From Patella vulgata (lineage: Eukaryota; Mollusca; Gastropoda; Patellidae): a stretch of DNA of 64,000 bases. Below the pieces are notes generated by a model, which saw only the letters and a list, made by a program, of their open reading frames with translations, made no database searches and had not been told where the DNA came from. The stretch spans positions 32,687,062-32,751,061 of the forward strand of contig NC_065885.2 in assembly GCF_932274485.2 (NCBI RefSeq). Reading direction: 5' to 3'. A program made the position numbers and the translations under genes. This document shows, piece by piece, positions 10,974 through 22,739 of this stretch (its first letter is position 1; each line of letters begins with the position of its first letter).

Positions 10974-13621
10974 CTGGATGACCTGGCGCCTGGTACGTTC
11001 GGGCATTTTTATGCGCGAACTCTTAGGGTTTTTTTACTGGCATGCGCACAGGTACTATTTCTTTTTCTTTTAACAAGTACCCAAATCGGGGATTTCGTGC
11101 GGAGGTAGTTCGGAGGTAAACAGTCTGTGAAGTACAACACTTGCCACTGTACCTGTGTATCGCTAATTATAAACCGAATGTGTGAAGACAGTTCATACAT
11201 ATCACTCAAAAATTTTTCAGTACAAACTCAGTTGATTCACGCTCGATTTGCTACTAAACAAACCCATCGGTTTATTTTCTCAACAGTGTGACCCGAAGTG
11301 ACCGCGGATTTATTGACCTTGTATGAACTTATCCATAGCTATATCCTTACACCGAGAGAAATTATCTAGTCTCGGTGAAAAGAACCATGGTCATCTGGTA
11401 GAAAATTACTTTTGTATTTTTTGGAACGGAAAACAGTGTTTTTAGAAGCAAACTAACCTGCCGCACATGAGGAAGTCATTATACTAATAATAAAAGGCGA
11501 GACCTCTTTTTGCGGCGCAGGCTTATCACTGAGTAGTAAACCGTCCACAAACAATAATATAGGAAGCCTTATAGTGACGAGTGTAAAAGTAGGCTATAGA
11601 CTATAGGTTTGAGTCGAGATTACTCGCTTTCAGTTTACTCTGTTTTTGCGATAACCAATTATGTGAGAAATACCATACTGACATTCGGTTTTTAAAAGTT
11701 GTACGCGAACTAAATGCGTTTGTTAGATACTGACAGAGCAGCCCCGAGTCGAACAATCGCCGCCCGAGCTGTCTTCGGCAGCTAGTTTCACAATATCGTG
11801 CAATAGGTGTATTAATGTGATTTTTAGGTTTAACCCCGCAAACAATGCCAAAATAGTGTTTTCACTGCTTACAGAAAACTGAAATTTAAAAAAAAAAATT
11901 TTTATGAGGGTGACCCTCCCACACACTCCCTATCGAGCTGCCGCTCGGTCTGCGCAGCCTCATGCCTGGCACATACTGTCAACATTGTATATTTTTCCGT
12001 TTCCGCCCTTCCCCCCCACAATATATATTTCACGGCTACGTTGCGACGGTACCAGCATACCCAGTTGTTGACACCCATTACATCACTCCTGTCTAACAAA
12101 TCATAAAGCTGTGGTGTGACGGTGGCGGCATAGTATTTCACCGTAACACCACAGCCACTCTAACCATTCATAATACATCTAACTATAGCTTTACAGCACT
12201 TCACTCCCTACACATTTCCCCTCGTCCTACTTTCCCAAACGTCAACAACACATCTCATACATCCAGTTCGCTGATTAACCCTTGTACCACGTCTACTGGA
12301 TGACCTGGCGCCTGGTACGTTCGGGCATTTTTATGCGCGAACTCTTAGGTTTTTTTTTTACTGGCATGCGCACAGGTACTATTTCTTTTTCTTTTAACAA
12401 GTACCCAAATCGGGGATTTCGTGCGGAGGTAGTTCGGAGGTAAACAGTCTGTGAAGTACAACACTTGCCACTGTACCTGTGTATCGCTAATTATAAACCG
12501 AATGTGTGAAGACAGTTCATACATATCACTCAAAAATTTTTCAGTACAAACTCAGTTGATTCACGCTCGATTTGCTACTAAACAAACCCATCGGTTTATT
12601 TTCTCAACAGTGTGACCCGAAGTGACCGCGGATTTATTGACCTTGTATGAACTTATCCATAGCTATATCCTTACACCGAGAGAAATTATCTAGTCTCGGT
12701 GAAAAGAACCATGGTCATCTGGTAGAAAATTACTTTTGTATTTTTTGGAACGGAAAACAGTGTTTTTAGAAGCAAACTAACCTGCCGCACATGAGGAAGT
12801 CATTATACTAATAATAAAAGGCGAGACCTCTTTTTGCGGCGCAGGCTTATCACTGAGTAGTAAACCGTCCACAAACAATAATATAGGAAGCCTAGCGACG
12901 AGTGTAGTAAGTAGGCTATAGACTATAGGTTTGAGTCGAGATTACTCGCTTTCAGTTTACTCTGTTTTTGCGATAACCAATTATGTGAGAAATACCATAC
13001 TGACATTCGGTTTTAAAAAGTAGTACGCGAACTAAATGCGTTTGTTAGATACTGACAGAGCAGCCCCGAGTCGAACAATCGCCGCCCGAGCTGTCTTCGT
13101 CAGCTAGTTTCACAATATCGTGCAATAGGTGTATTAATGTGATTTTTAGGTTTAACCCCGCAAACAGTGCCAAAATAGTGTTTTCACTGCTTACAGAAAA
13201 CTGAAATTTAAAAAAAAAAATTTTTTATGAGGGTGACCCTCCCACACACTCCCTATCGAGCTGCCGCTCGGTCTGCGCAGCCTCATGCCTGGCACATACT
13301 GTCAACATTGTATATTTTTCCGTTTCCGCCCTTCCCCCCACAATATATATTTCACGGCTACGTTGCGACGGTACCAGCATACCCAGTTGTTGACACCCAT
13401 TACATCACTCCTGTCTAACAAATCATAAAGCTGTGGTGTTACGGTGGCGGCATAGTATTTCACCGTAACACAACAGCCACTCTAACCATTCATAATACAT
13501 CTAACTATCCCTTTACAGCACTTCACTCCCTACACATTTCCCTCGTCCTACTTTCCCAAACGTCAACAACACATCTCATACATCCAGTTCGCTGATTAAC
13601 CCTTGTACCACGTCTACTGGA
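10974..13621. repeat. 1.32-kb unit duplicated in tandem
   Basis: Copy 1 spans 10974-12295 and copy 2 spans 12296-13621; corresponding bases are offset by about 1322. They differ only at scattered single bases and small indels, such as homopolymer length after CTCTTAGG and the segment near 11570-11590 versus 12893-12910. The short sequence CTGGAT occurs at the left edge, the junction and the right edge, consistent with a microhomology-mediated duplication. No convincing protein was found. Each copy holds a short hairpin. Confidence 0.93.
12107..12162. repeat. hairpin in copy 1 of the 1.32-kb unit
   Basis: GCTGTGGTGTGACGGTG pairs with CACCGTAACACCACAGC around a loop of about 16 bases. The same structure is present in copy 2 near 13429-13484. 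Role unknown. Confidence 0.7.
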
Positions 13622-14645
13622 TATTCAAAACCAAGCACAGTTTTCGTGATTGATCTAGAATTTGCCGTATAAAAATTGTTGTCTTTCATCGGTTATTGTT
13701 TTTAATAAATATATTAATTAGTTAGAAAAAGCTGATGCCTCCAACCAACAAATAATTTTATTAATATGTTTTATTGTTTTGTGTACCCTGTTCAATTGTC
13801 TTTCCGCTTTTACTTTTAATAAGGAAAGATTCTTTCAGGAAATTTATTACTTAACGCACCTGATCTTTGTCCACGAATATAGTCACAGGCATTAATCTGA
13901 ATTACTGGTAAATTAGTTTTCAGTAATAACATGTAGAGAGACCCATTTGTTATGTTTGATGAATATGTTAGAACTTATTTCTTCCTGTTGACATTTATGA
14001 AGTAATAACGTGTATGTATATTAATAGTATAACCGGACCAGTTCAAGCACCGAATAACTTTATTTTACAATTGATGAATGTAAACCCCATGAAATATTCA
14101 TACAGAAGTTTATTTAAGCATTTCAGTTGGTGCAGGAGAAAATGTATATTTAGTGAGATTACATATTATCACACACTCCAATGAGGTAAAGGAAATATCT
14201 CTTAATATTAATGCACCCAACAAGTACGAGCGTACCATGGTTCAGAAACCGAGCATCGTTGTCGTCATCTTGTAATTGTGACATTATCAAAAATCCGTCA
14301 ATCAATTCGCAATTGTCCAAGGAACATGTCGAATGAGCTTGAGTTGGCGGAGTCTCAGACTGTTTCAAAGAGCGCGACGCCCCCAAGAATAAGACCAACA
14401 AGATGGGTAGTACTCATGTTTTTCATAAGAACGGACCGTTTCACTCCATCCTAGGCCTCGAGTGGATTTAAGTTAATACATGATAAATTTATTACAAAGA
14501 GACGGTCATCTTCAAGAAATATATTGATGGAAACTTTAATAGGACAACCCACCAAAAGCGGCTTCTTGTCGAATTTCGTCAGAGAAATATACGTAATATT
14601 GTTCTTGTCCTGACACGATTTACTTCAACAGAACCGAATTCCACC
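13622..14645. other. no gene recognised
   Basis: AT-rich sequence. The longest frame is 80 codons on the minus strand (14159-14401), with no motif. Confidence 0.5.
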
Positions 14646-14944
14646 TTAAAGATGCATTATGTAAGATTTAGATAAAGAGCTGACCGTTCTTGCTATAAAG
14701 TTCAGAATAGTAATTCAAATTACTTCATTTTGAAAATTGTATACTTAGTCTTGATTATCCATTGTATCGTTAAGTTTATAAATTTTGTGGCTGTTCTAAT
14801 TCTAATCCATATAATCACGTCCATCCGATAGTTAGAGAGTTGTTTTATAGGCTTGCCATGTTAATAAATGTTTAAATAATAATCTATATTAGATTTGAAG
14901 CCAGAATAGGGCTGTAATAGGCAGATTTAAATAATGCATCTTGA
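14646..14944. mobile_element. TTAA-flanked miniature element, family D, copy 1
   Basis: A non-coding element of about 300 bp. The left end is TTAAAGATGCATTATGTAAG. The right end, TTAAATAATGCATCTT, is its inverted partner. The interior shares TAGAGAGTTG and a GAATAAATG-like stretch with the copies at 34440-34755 and 36897-37242. The 3' TTAA has decayed to TTGA. It has no coding capacity, so it would depend on a transposase elsewhere. Confidence 0.8.
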
Positions 14945-15334
14945 GCGCCTAGAGTGTGTAGCTGCTTGTTTTCGCCGTCTATATATTATAATTAATAACT
15001 GTGTTATAATGTATGATCCGCGTTTATAATTCCGCAGGAATGTGTATGAACAACTCAAGACCATTACGGTAACAATGGTTTTTATAAAGATCTTTTTGAT
15101 TGTCGTCTTTGATGAAAATTGCATTTCAATGTATAAAAATGACAGTGATGGTGACATTTTAATGAATAGCCTAAGAAGGTAAATTCAAGCGAAACGCTTA
15201 ACTTACACAGGTTATGAGCTGGGTACAATAAGATCTGAACTCAAATCAACCATTTAATCGTTTACATAATTTGGGTTTAAACAGAAGGTACAGGGGAAAC
15301 GGGGTCAAGACTCAGAGAAACTAAGAACTAAAAA
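14945..15334. other. no gene recognised
   Basis: Short AT-rich spacer between a miniature element and a LINE. Only a motif-less 76-codon minus-strand frame is present. Confidence 0.45.
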
Positions 15335-16808
15335 AACAACTATGTGTAGCTTAGATCCAACTCCGTCCATGTTGGCGAAGGAACATTGGGATATCCTCGC
15401 TCCTGCCATTCAAAGTGTGATAAATGTTTCATTATCGACCTGTTTATTCCACAATGATTGAAAAAAAAAATATTATAAATTTTGTTGAATAAACAAAATC
15501 TTGACCATATAAAAAAGAACTATCGTCCAGTGAGCAACCTGTCATTCTTGTCCTAATTAGTCGAGAAGGCGTCCATGATCAGTTTTACCCAACACATGAA
15601 TCAGCATCAACTACTCCCGTCTTATCAGAGTGCGTACCGTGTTAATTACAGTACGGAGACTTTGATGTTGAAGATAACATGGAACATCAGCTATTATCTT
15701 TTTTCGTTGCGATTGACTTACGTGCAGCTTCTGACATCGTCAATCACCAACTACTTCTTGATGTCCTGGAAAAGTGCTTTGGCAAGCGCGAAATGGCAGC
15801 AAAATGGGCACACTCTTATCTGAGTGATCGAAACTTCAAAGTCAAGATTGAGATCCAGTGAATATCAGTTGTTCTGTGCCCCGAGGTAGCATAAATGTCC
15901 ATATCTTCTTTACATGCTATTCCATCACTTTACAGTATTTTGTGGCTAACAATCTAACTTTGGTTGGTTATGCTGACGATCACAACATCTATGGCTGTTT
16001 TAAAGCTGGTGATCATGCATGCGAGGGGCAAACCATTTTAGATTTGTCAGCAACAATGGACGACATAAAGCAGAGGATGCTGATGAATAAGCTCAAGATG
16101 AACGATGACAAGTCAGAGTTCATAGTGTTTGACAGGTCAACATCAGTTAAAGTTCTTGGATCAAAATCTAACCCCAAGTCCCATATAGCATCCAAGACAC
16201 GTGCTGTTTGGGCAGACCGACGTGTTTAAAGCTGGCCAACGCTCTCATATTCCACATCTAGATTACTATAGCGGTCTTTTTATGAAGTTGCCAACTACTA
16301 CACTCGCCTCTCTTCAGCGAGTGCAAAACCTTACGGCCGAAATGGTTCTTGGACAATTCAAATTCTTCAGTTTATCTGACACCCTACAACAACTCCATTT
16401 ACTTCCAGTACATGTCCGTGCTGAATATAAAACAAGATTGGTGGTATATAAATGTTTGAATAATAACGCTACAAATTACCTTTGTGATCTTTTAACATAC
16501 AATCCGAATCGATATTCCACACGATAATCGACCACCCAGGATTTGTATGTTCCAAAAACAAAAAAAAAATAATCGTTTGCTGACAGATCCTTCAGTGTGG
16601 CGAAATCTGAAAGAGTGTCCTTGTTTGGAAACTTTTAAGAAGACTTTATAAACGTATCTATTTCAAAGAACATTCTGCAATTAACAACTTGTATTATGTG
16701 TTTATTTAGTTGAATTTATGTATGTGTGTGTGTGTCTGTTCATGTAAAGCGCCTTTGAATACATCAAAGATGTAATAATGAGCGCTATATCAAATTCAAT
16801 AAACATAA
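15335..16808 (+). mobile_element. CR1/L2-like LINE, 5'-truncated and decayed
   Basis: Reverse transcriptase remnants occur in family order. LDPTPSMLAKEHWDI-like text is near 15350, KKNYRPVSNLSFLS near 15510, QSAYRVNYSTET near 15630, FVAIDLRAASDIVNHQLL (degraded A motif) near 15705, and VGYADDHNIYG (the catalytic YADD box) near 15965. The thumb region follows, then the C-terminal LQRVQN...LHLLPVHVRAEYK segment at 16310-16440. The 3' UTR has GTAAAGCGCC...GCGCTATATCAAA and ends near 16808. The frame is broken several times between motifs, so this copy is dead. Confidence 0.9.
15858..16527 (+). pseudogene. LINE reverse transcriptase C-terminal part (remnant)
   Basis: Two overlapping open stretches survive. 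One (15858-16229) begins with a decayed SVPRGS turn, carries YADD and continues to MLMNKLKMNDDKSEF, the usual thumb sequence. The other (16201-16527) carries YYSGLF, LQRVQNLTAEMV and YKTRLVVYKCLNN, typical of the region after the reverse transcriptase. They are in different frames. Confidence 0.88.
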
Positions 16809-17306
16809 CATAAACATCTTTAATATTATCATTTGCAAATCTGCAAATGAAATATACTCATTTATGTCATGTTTTATTTTTGGCAATGTGCAAACTGAAT
16901 TAAACGCCATTACCGGATGATATCAGAACACATTCAGTTCAGTGTCGGATCATGGTGACGTTGTCAGCTTTCCACATTAACATAGAATACCAAAGGAAGT
17001 TAAACATACATTATGCAAGGTCTTTTTTTAGGCCTGAAATGATATTAAGCGCACAAAATTATCCGTTTAGCTAACGTTTTATGCGTGTCTCTGCTTTTAG
17101 GTTCATAACGTCAACAAATAAAAGAACAAATTAAAAACTAAAGTTTTGTCCACAGTGTTATAGGCGAAACTATCCACAGTTTTCACATTAACATTTAGAT
17201 CGATCTGGCTGAGACGTAATAGGGAGGGTCTGAGTCTGTTGTCAACATTTGACAAAAACTTCCATTGTCCATGCGTAACCGGGAGTTTGTTTTTTAATGT
17301 GGATGA
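16809..17306. other. no gene recognised
   Basis: AT-rich sequence downstream of the LINE, with no recognisable repeat or reading frame. Confidence 0.45.
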
Positions 17307-17852
17307 TCATCCAGTAAATATCGTCAAGTCAAGTAAGAGTTGCGCCCCTTCCTGAAATAAATCCCATAATTCATGCTTATTATAAACAAACATGAATCGT
17401 GACGACGAATTAGGATTAATTAAAAATATATAGATATGGCCCATGAAGAGAGAAATTTTACAATAGAAAAAATTAAGTGCTGAATATCGAACTGTCAATG
17501 TAAATGGATTTTCTGAAACGGCAATTCTTAAATTAACTTCATGGGCATCGATATCTAGACACAGCTCACCAATTGTTTCCACGCCGTGAACCACGAAACA
17601 AGGGCCAAAGCTATTTTTAGTCTTTCCCCCGCTTTCTCTTTTTCTCCTTTTTGCAAGGCGATCTTTGTTGACTTTTTGGTGTAGTATTGAAGAAAAGGGC
17701 TTGAATATACATTTTTTTTTATGATGAACCTCACACGTGCTTTTGGGCAAAAGGTTGCCACATGTTGCTCCATCTATGGTAGAAAGTGTTGTACCCAAGT
17801 CAATGGGGAAATCATTGGTGATCTGTGTCCATCTTGTTTGTGCTACGTGCAA
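17307..17852 (-). CDS. 181-codon open frame of unknown function (doubtful)
   Basis: This is one of the longest frames in the window not explained by a known element. The predicted product has a basic KKK...RLAKRRKRE segment in its first half and a hydrophobic stretch (SLFMGHIYIFLI) near residue 135. No domain is recognised. A second frame (17555-17773) overlaps it on the same strand. No splice sites or homologue can be pointed to. It may be a chance frame, or a decayed transposon or host gene remnant. Confidence 0.2.
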   Translation of the reverse strand: MHVAQTRWTQITNDFPIDLGTTLSTIDGATCGNLLPKSTCEVHHKKKCIFKPFSSILHQKVNKDRLAKRRKRESGGKTKNSFGPCFVVHGVETIGELCLDIDAHEVNLRIAVSENPFTLTVRYSALNFFYCKISLFMGHIYIFLINPNSSSRFMFVYNKHELWDLFQEGAQLLLDLTIFTG

Positions 17853-18175
17853 TTTTCGAAGAGATTACCTTTTATGCGATAGAATTGTGCAGTGGGATTT
17901 ATTTAAACCTAAGTGACTTCCAATTGTGAATTGAAACAGGTTTGATATGCACGAAATGATCTTCCACGTAATTGTCTTCAATTATAGTATTTCCTGATGA
18001 CAAAGTTTGTGCTAAGTGCAATTTTCTAACAGATAACCTTTTATGAGATAGAGTTGTGCAGTGGGTTTTATTTAAACCAAGATGATTTCAAAGTGTGAGG
18101 TTTTTTTACGGGATGAAAACATTCTGTTTTTTTTATCCATGGCTCAGACACTAGCTAATTTTTGTTGACTGGCTT
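17837..18175. repeat. 169-bp imperfect tandem duplication
   Basis: TTTGTGCTACGTGCAATTTT at 17837 recurs as TTTGTGCTAAGTGCAATTTT at 18006. The following CCTTTTATG(C/A)GATAGA(A/G)TTGTGCAGTGGG(A/T)TTTATTTAAACC is shared. The divergence suggests an old event. Confidence 0.75.
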
Positions 18176-18249
18176 CTTTGGTACTTCCTGTCTCTCTGAT
18201 ACAGAAATAGGGTGCAGTACCAGGGTAACACTCATCATACCAAACGACG

Positions 18250-18640
18250 TTCGGGGCATCGGTTGCTTGGTTAGAAAGGCCGGGAATATTCCTCGAAGTT
18301 GACGAGCGTGGTTTCCCCTTATCAGTGGTGCAGAATGGATTGGACTTGAAAGAACACTTGTCAGTTGGTAGGCCGTAGCGCCGGTGTCCGGCAAAACTTG
18401 CCCTCTTACTATACTACATGGCGTATGTCCGTATTTAATAACCCAAAGTCGGGCCAGAAAAGTAAGACATCAAACTCTATTTCATTTCATTTCAAAACGA
18501 CGTGACACAGCACATTGATATAAAGTGTTTTAACAGCCTTACCTCCAATAGCACAGTCGGGTTAGAAAAGTAGGATATTAAACCCTATTTCATTTCATTT
18601 CCAAACGACGTGACATACACCAATATAAAATGTGTTAATC
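18250..18640 (+). mobile_element. SINE family 1, degraded, with duplicated tail
   Basis: Family 1 body (CGTGGTTTCCCCTTATCAGT, TAGGCCGTAGCGCCG, GGCGTATGTCCGTATT) ending at CAAACTCTATTTCATTTCA near 18492. The tail and about 60 bp of adjacent sequence recur at 18548-18640 (GTCGGGTTAGAAAAGTAGGA, AAACGACGTGACA), so a tandem duplication of about 116 bp followed insertion. The tRNA-like head is barely recognisable. Confidence 0.8.
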
Positions 18641-18986
18641 TTCTTGTCATTCATATGTTGATTATCATCACCTGTTATAAGAAACACGGCTGTATATACC
18701 TGACACACAAACACGTGCGCGAGACTCAATCATTCTCGGACGAATTTTGCGTAAATTACCTTCTCTTGTCAAGGGTTAGTTGGAATGTAAATTGTTTTCG
18801 GATGCTTGTGACCATATTTAAAATTCTACGCCAATTTCAGTACGATCAACGAATATCAGAATATGTTTTATGGACAAAGAAAAAGTCAAGTATTGGTTTA
18901 ATATACAATATGTATTGGACAATATAACCATCAATAGAACTGGGTGCAATAATTCGGCCGTGTCTGTTTGACGAGACCACATAATA

Positions 18987-19019
18987 GAAGAGAGAGAGAG
19001 AGAGAGAGGGGGGGGGGGG
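18987..19019. repeat. (AG)n then poly-G run, SINE tail
   Basis: About ten AG units followed by a run of about twelve G. It forms the tail of the truncated family 2 SINE. Confidence 0.9.
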
Positions 19020-19194
19020 TAACGTCCACTCGACACAAACTATGTCATTTCGGGACTAACATGGTTCCGTTTTATTTCAATAATTCGCTTGCGCGTAGGG
19101 GTCTTTAGCAGTGCGAGGAAACCGGAGGACCCGCAGAAAACCCACAGGTGACCATATTCCTTGTCACGTACATCCGGGGAAACGAAACCACACC
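18990..19194 (-). mobile_element. SINE family 2, 5'-truncated, with 12-bp target-site duplication
   Basis: On the minus strand the copy starts inside the tRNA-like head (GGTTTCGTTTCCCCGG, B box region) and runs through GTGACAAGG, CTGCTAAAGACCCCT-like and GAATTATTGAAATAAAA sequence to a tail of G then GA repeats at 18990-19019. CACATAATAGAA flanks it at 18978-18989 and 19195-19206. A 5' truncation with an exact target-site duplication indicates that reverse transcription stopped early during insertion. Confidence 0.9.
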
Positions 19195-19206
19195 CACATA
19201 ATAGAA

Positions 19207-19737
19207 AGGGCCTTACCAAATATTATGACATGAGGTATCTGTGACAAATGGTGTTTGATAATTGTACCTTCGGTCGAAACACGTATTGTTTCTGTAAGTG
19301 TTTTTATTATTATTTTTTTTTGGGGGGGGGGGGATTTGGTCAGTTTGTGCAGCCAAAACTGTACATGGTGCAAACATTCTGCCAAAGTAGATGTGGTTGG
19401 CCTCCGTGGATCTATTTATTACATATAAATTGGGTCATTTTTGACGAACAGGAAGTGTTTTACGCATGAGACAAAAATAATCTCAGATTACCAATATCTC
19501 GGTTATTTCTCAACGGATCTTCTTCGGGTTTTCATTTTTGGATTTTTCGACGTTTTTTCGAAATTCGGAAGTTCGCTCGATTAATATTATCATCAATGAT
19601 TTGCGAAAGTCTTTTTTTTTTTCATCATTTTTTCGACATTCAAGATGACATATCTTCCTCGCTATTTGAGGTATCAATTTGAAACTTGGTAGGAATAAGG
19701 AACATATCGATGCCTTCAAAATGCACATATAAAAATG
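19207..19737. other. no gene recognised; poly-G run
   Basis: Contains a T-rich tract running into a 12-13 base G run near 19321-19333. A 100-codon minus-strand frame (19510-19812) is lysine-, phenylalanine- and serine-rich without motifs and is likely chance. Confidence 0.45.
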
Positions 19738-21280
19738 CTTGACAGCTTTCGGAAACTTCCGGAAATTACCAAAACTTTCCGATTTTTCCCGAACATAAAT
19801 AGTTCTCTCCATTTTAAAAATAGACCAAAAATGACGGTGGTTTTAGCCCCAGATATTATCTTTCATTTTTAAAGACCGTGTTCCATAACATTTTCAACCG
19901 CTTGGCCGCCATATTGGATTTTACAAAAAAACATTCAAATCGATTTTCGAAAGCTTTTTTTTTTTTTGAACCTACTCCAATAGCAACAATCCTTAGAGAG
20001 CCGATTTTTTAATTTCGATTTTGTTTACTTCCGGTTTCATTTTGATGTTCGACTTTTTACCATCTAGATGGTTACATAACCTTTCCATGGCCCTTGACCT
20101 TTGTATGCATGGTGACCCTGAAGTATACTAACAATTAATATAAAAAAGGTCGGTCATGAAGTATAACTTCCGGTTTTGACAGGTTTTTCCACTTTAATAG
20201 GGATTAGATGTTACTAAACTCAATGATTCATGCTGTAACTTGAATGTTGACGTGACATAACGAAAAACGTCAGTACTTCTTAGGAGTTCTATTTTTTGTA
20301 AGGTATATCCATTATGTAAGGTAGGTAAAAAGTAAATACAATAAAGGTCAATTAAAAAGCGGCATATATCTTTCTTTTACAGGCCTTACTTTTAAATACA
20401 TGTTTTAAAAGTTTCTGTGCGTATTTGCTGTTGTGGGCTGGAACAGGTGGTGGAGGTGTGAAGCGCTGATCCTCTAAGTTTTTAGTTCAAGAACGCCGAG
20501 CCCTAACTTGTCTTTGACCTTAACCGACATTAAAATAAAATGAAAGACCTTGCTTACCTCGCTAGAGTCAGTATGCGCGACACAACATGCTGTTAAAAAT
20601 ACGTCCCCTTCTGCTAAACGGCTAGGCAGAAGCCATTAAAATTGGGTAACGCACCAACTTACGTAACTTGGCCATATAAGACGAAACGAAATTTAAGTAA
20701 GCAATGGCTTCCAGAAACTTTCGAAAATTAGCAAGGCCTAATTTTCATCGAACATGAATAGTTTTCTCCATTTTAGAAATAGACCAAAAATGGTAGTGTT
20801 AGCCCCAAATATTATCTTTTAATTTCAGAGAACTTGTTCGATAACATTTTCAACCGTTTGGTCTCCATATTGGATTTTACTAAAAACCTATCGATATTCA
20901 GCCTCCATTTCGATTCCGATTTTCGAAAACTTTATTTTTATTTTGATCCTACTCCAAATAGCAACAATTTTTATTGAACCAATTTTTGAATTTCGATTTC
21001 GTTTACTTCCGGTTTTACTTTTAATTTGGTTCGACTTTTAATGACCCTTAACCTTTGTATATGTGATGCCCTTCGTGTCTACTAACAATTAATATCAAAA
21101 AGTTCGGTCTTGAAGTATAACTTCAGGTTTTATTAAGAGTTCAAAATGACAAATCTTTCCACTTTTATAGGTATTGGATCTTACTATGCCCAATAATGCA
21201 TGGTAAAACTTGATTGTTGACGTGAGTGACAAGCCGTGACCTGACGTACTAAAACATGTCAGCGCACTCTATCGGTGTTC
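19738..21280 (+). repeat. old direct repeat, two ~0.6-kb copies about 0.97 kb apart
   Basis: Copy A (19738-20295) and copy B (20700-21280) share an ordered series of landmarks. These include ATAGTT(C/T)TCTCCATTTTA, ATAGACCAAAAATG, AACATTTTCAACCG, TCTCCATATTGGATTTTAC or its CGCC version, GTTTACTTCCGGTTT, TACTAACAATTAATAT and GAAGTATAACTTC. Many substitutions and indels separate them. No protein is visible. This is either an ancient tandem duplication or two insertions of one interspersed repeat. Confidence 0.85.
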
Positions 21281-22739
21281 TAGTTTTAATTTAAATCTAC
21301 AATCCATATAGCTGTTTGTGTGTGTGTTATTACTGGTGGATTAGATATATAACGAATGAATTTATTGATACAGTTTTTTAAAACTTATAACGATAAGACA
21401 TCTAAGCGCTGTATGAATCACTTGCAAACTACACCGTTGTGAAAGATGAATCTCTAATAGGAATATCAGTTAAAAAATGGTTCAATACCCTTCAGTATTA
21501 AAAAAAGATATGCGGAATTGAAATTTCATCGATCTATGTTGCTTCGCTTTACAGTAAGCCCGTCGCCACTTTGTTGTCCGCGAAAATTTATCGGTAGTAG
21601 ACCTTTTTTATATCCGATTGAAGAATCCAAGTCGGAACATTATCTAGCGTTAGTATTTTGATTTTGTTTTCTTAATTAAATGGTAAGTAAATCAATCCGG
21701 AGTACATATTAGCGTGGATTAAGCCACGAGAAATTTGATAATTTAGCGTAAAATGCAAATTTTAATGGCGCATCGTTACTTTAAGTACATGTTAACCTAT
21801 ATACACGGCTTTATCAAGCTTGATTTGCTTCTGAAAATCGATACGAAAACTATAGTAATAATAATGTAGATTATTTGAAAATGGTTGAATGTCTTCTAAA
21901 TGCGTAAACAATTGGTCCTTCCAGGTTTTTCTTTTTGGTTAGTTTCCAAACAACTAGCTTCTATGTGTCATATACTAGCCCAGCCACCCATAGATCACTG
22001 CGCAAAAATTTCCCCCTTAAAACGTCCTGAAATCTTTGCAGTCAGAGTGCCTTGGTTAAGACGTCTATGACATACTAACGCACATATAGACTAATATAAT
22101 ATGTACGAAGATCAACAGTGAGTTTTAAAATTTAAAATTTAATGAAAAATACTCCAGTCTTCGTGGACTGGCTGCCAAAATGTCTTTTAAAATCGATGAA
22201 TGTTGCCGAGAATGTGCGTGGCACGGCTTTAAGAAGAAATAGAAGTTGATCAATTATTTAGCATTGATGGTTCTGATGGTGAACAAACTTCTTCAACAGG
22301 TAGACAATCAATACGGTATTAGATGGAACTAATTAATTACATAACAATACTGATTATCTGGTAATTCCATATCAATTTTATTAAACCTATCCACACAACT
22401 CCTAGAAGATCATCAGATGAAAAGACCAAACCGATAAAAGCAACCTAAATCGAGCTGGTGGTTAAGGGCGCGGAAATAACACGATAAAGGTTACCAACGT
22501 TTTAACTGAAGAAAGGACGACCATTATAATGTTGCTGTAATATAAAAAGAGAACATCTAGTCTGACATAGATATGTTATAAGATAGTATATATATTGACC
22601 ATGCTATCTGAAAATGGTTGATGAACTAACATTCTTTGCTGAGATTTTAGATACGAAATAAAACGATCTGTTGGTCCATACGATCTCTACACATGTTATT
22701 TATACAGGCTGTCCCATTAATTAATTTACTTCGACTGAG
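21281..22739. other. no gene recognised
   Basis: AT-rich sequence. A weak similarity to 35400-35520 (ATTTTGTTTTC(T/C)TAATTAAATG and nearby text at 21660-21730) hints at another old dispersed repeat. No long frame. Confidence 0.45.

Noticed and set aside
10974-13621. Tandem 1.32-kb units read as the two LTRs of a retroelement
   Set aside because: The copies abut directly with no internal region, no TG...CA ends and no primer-binding or polypurine sites were seen.
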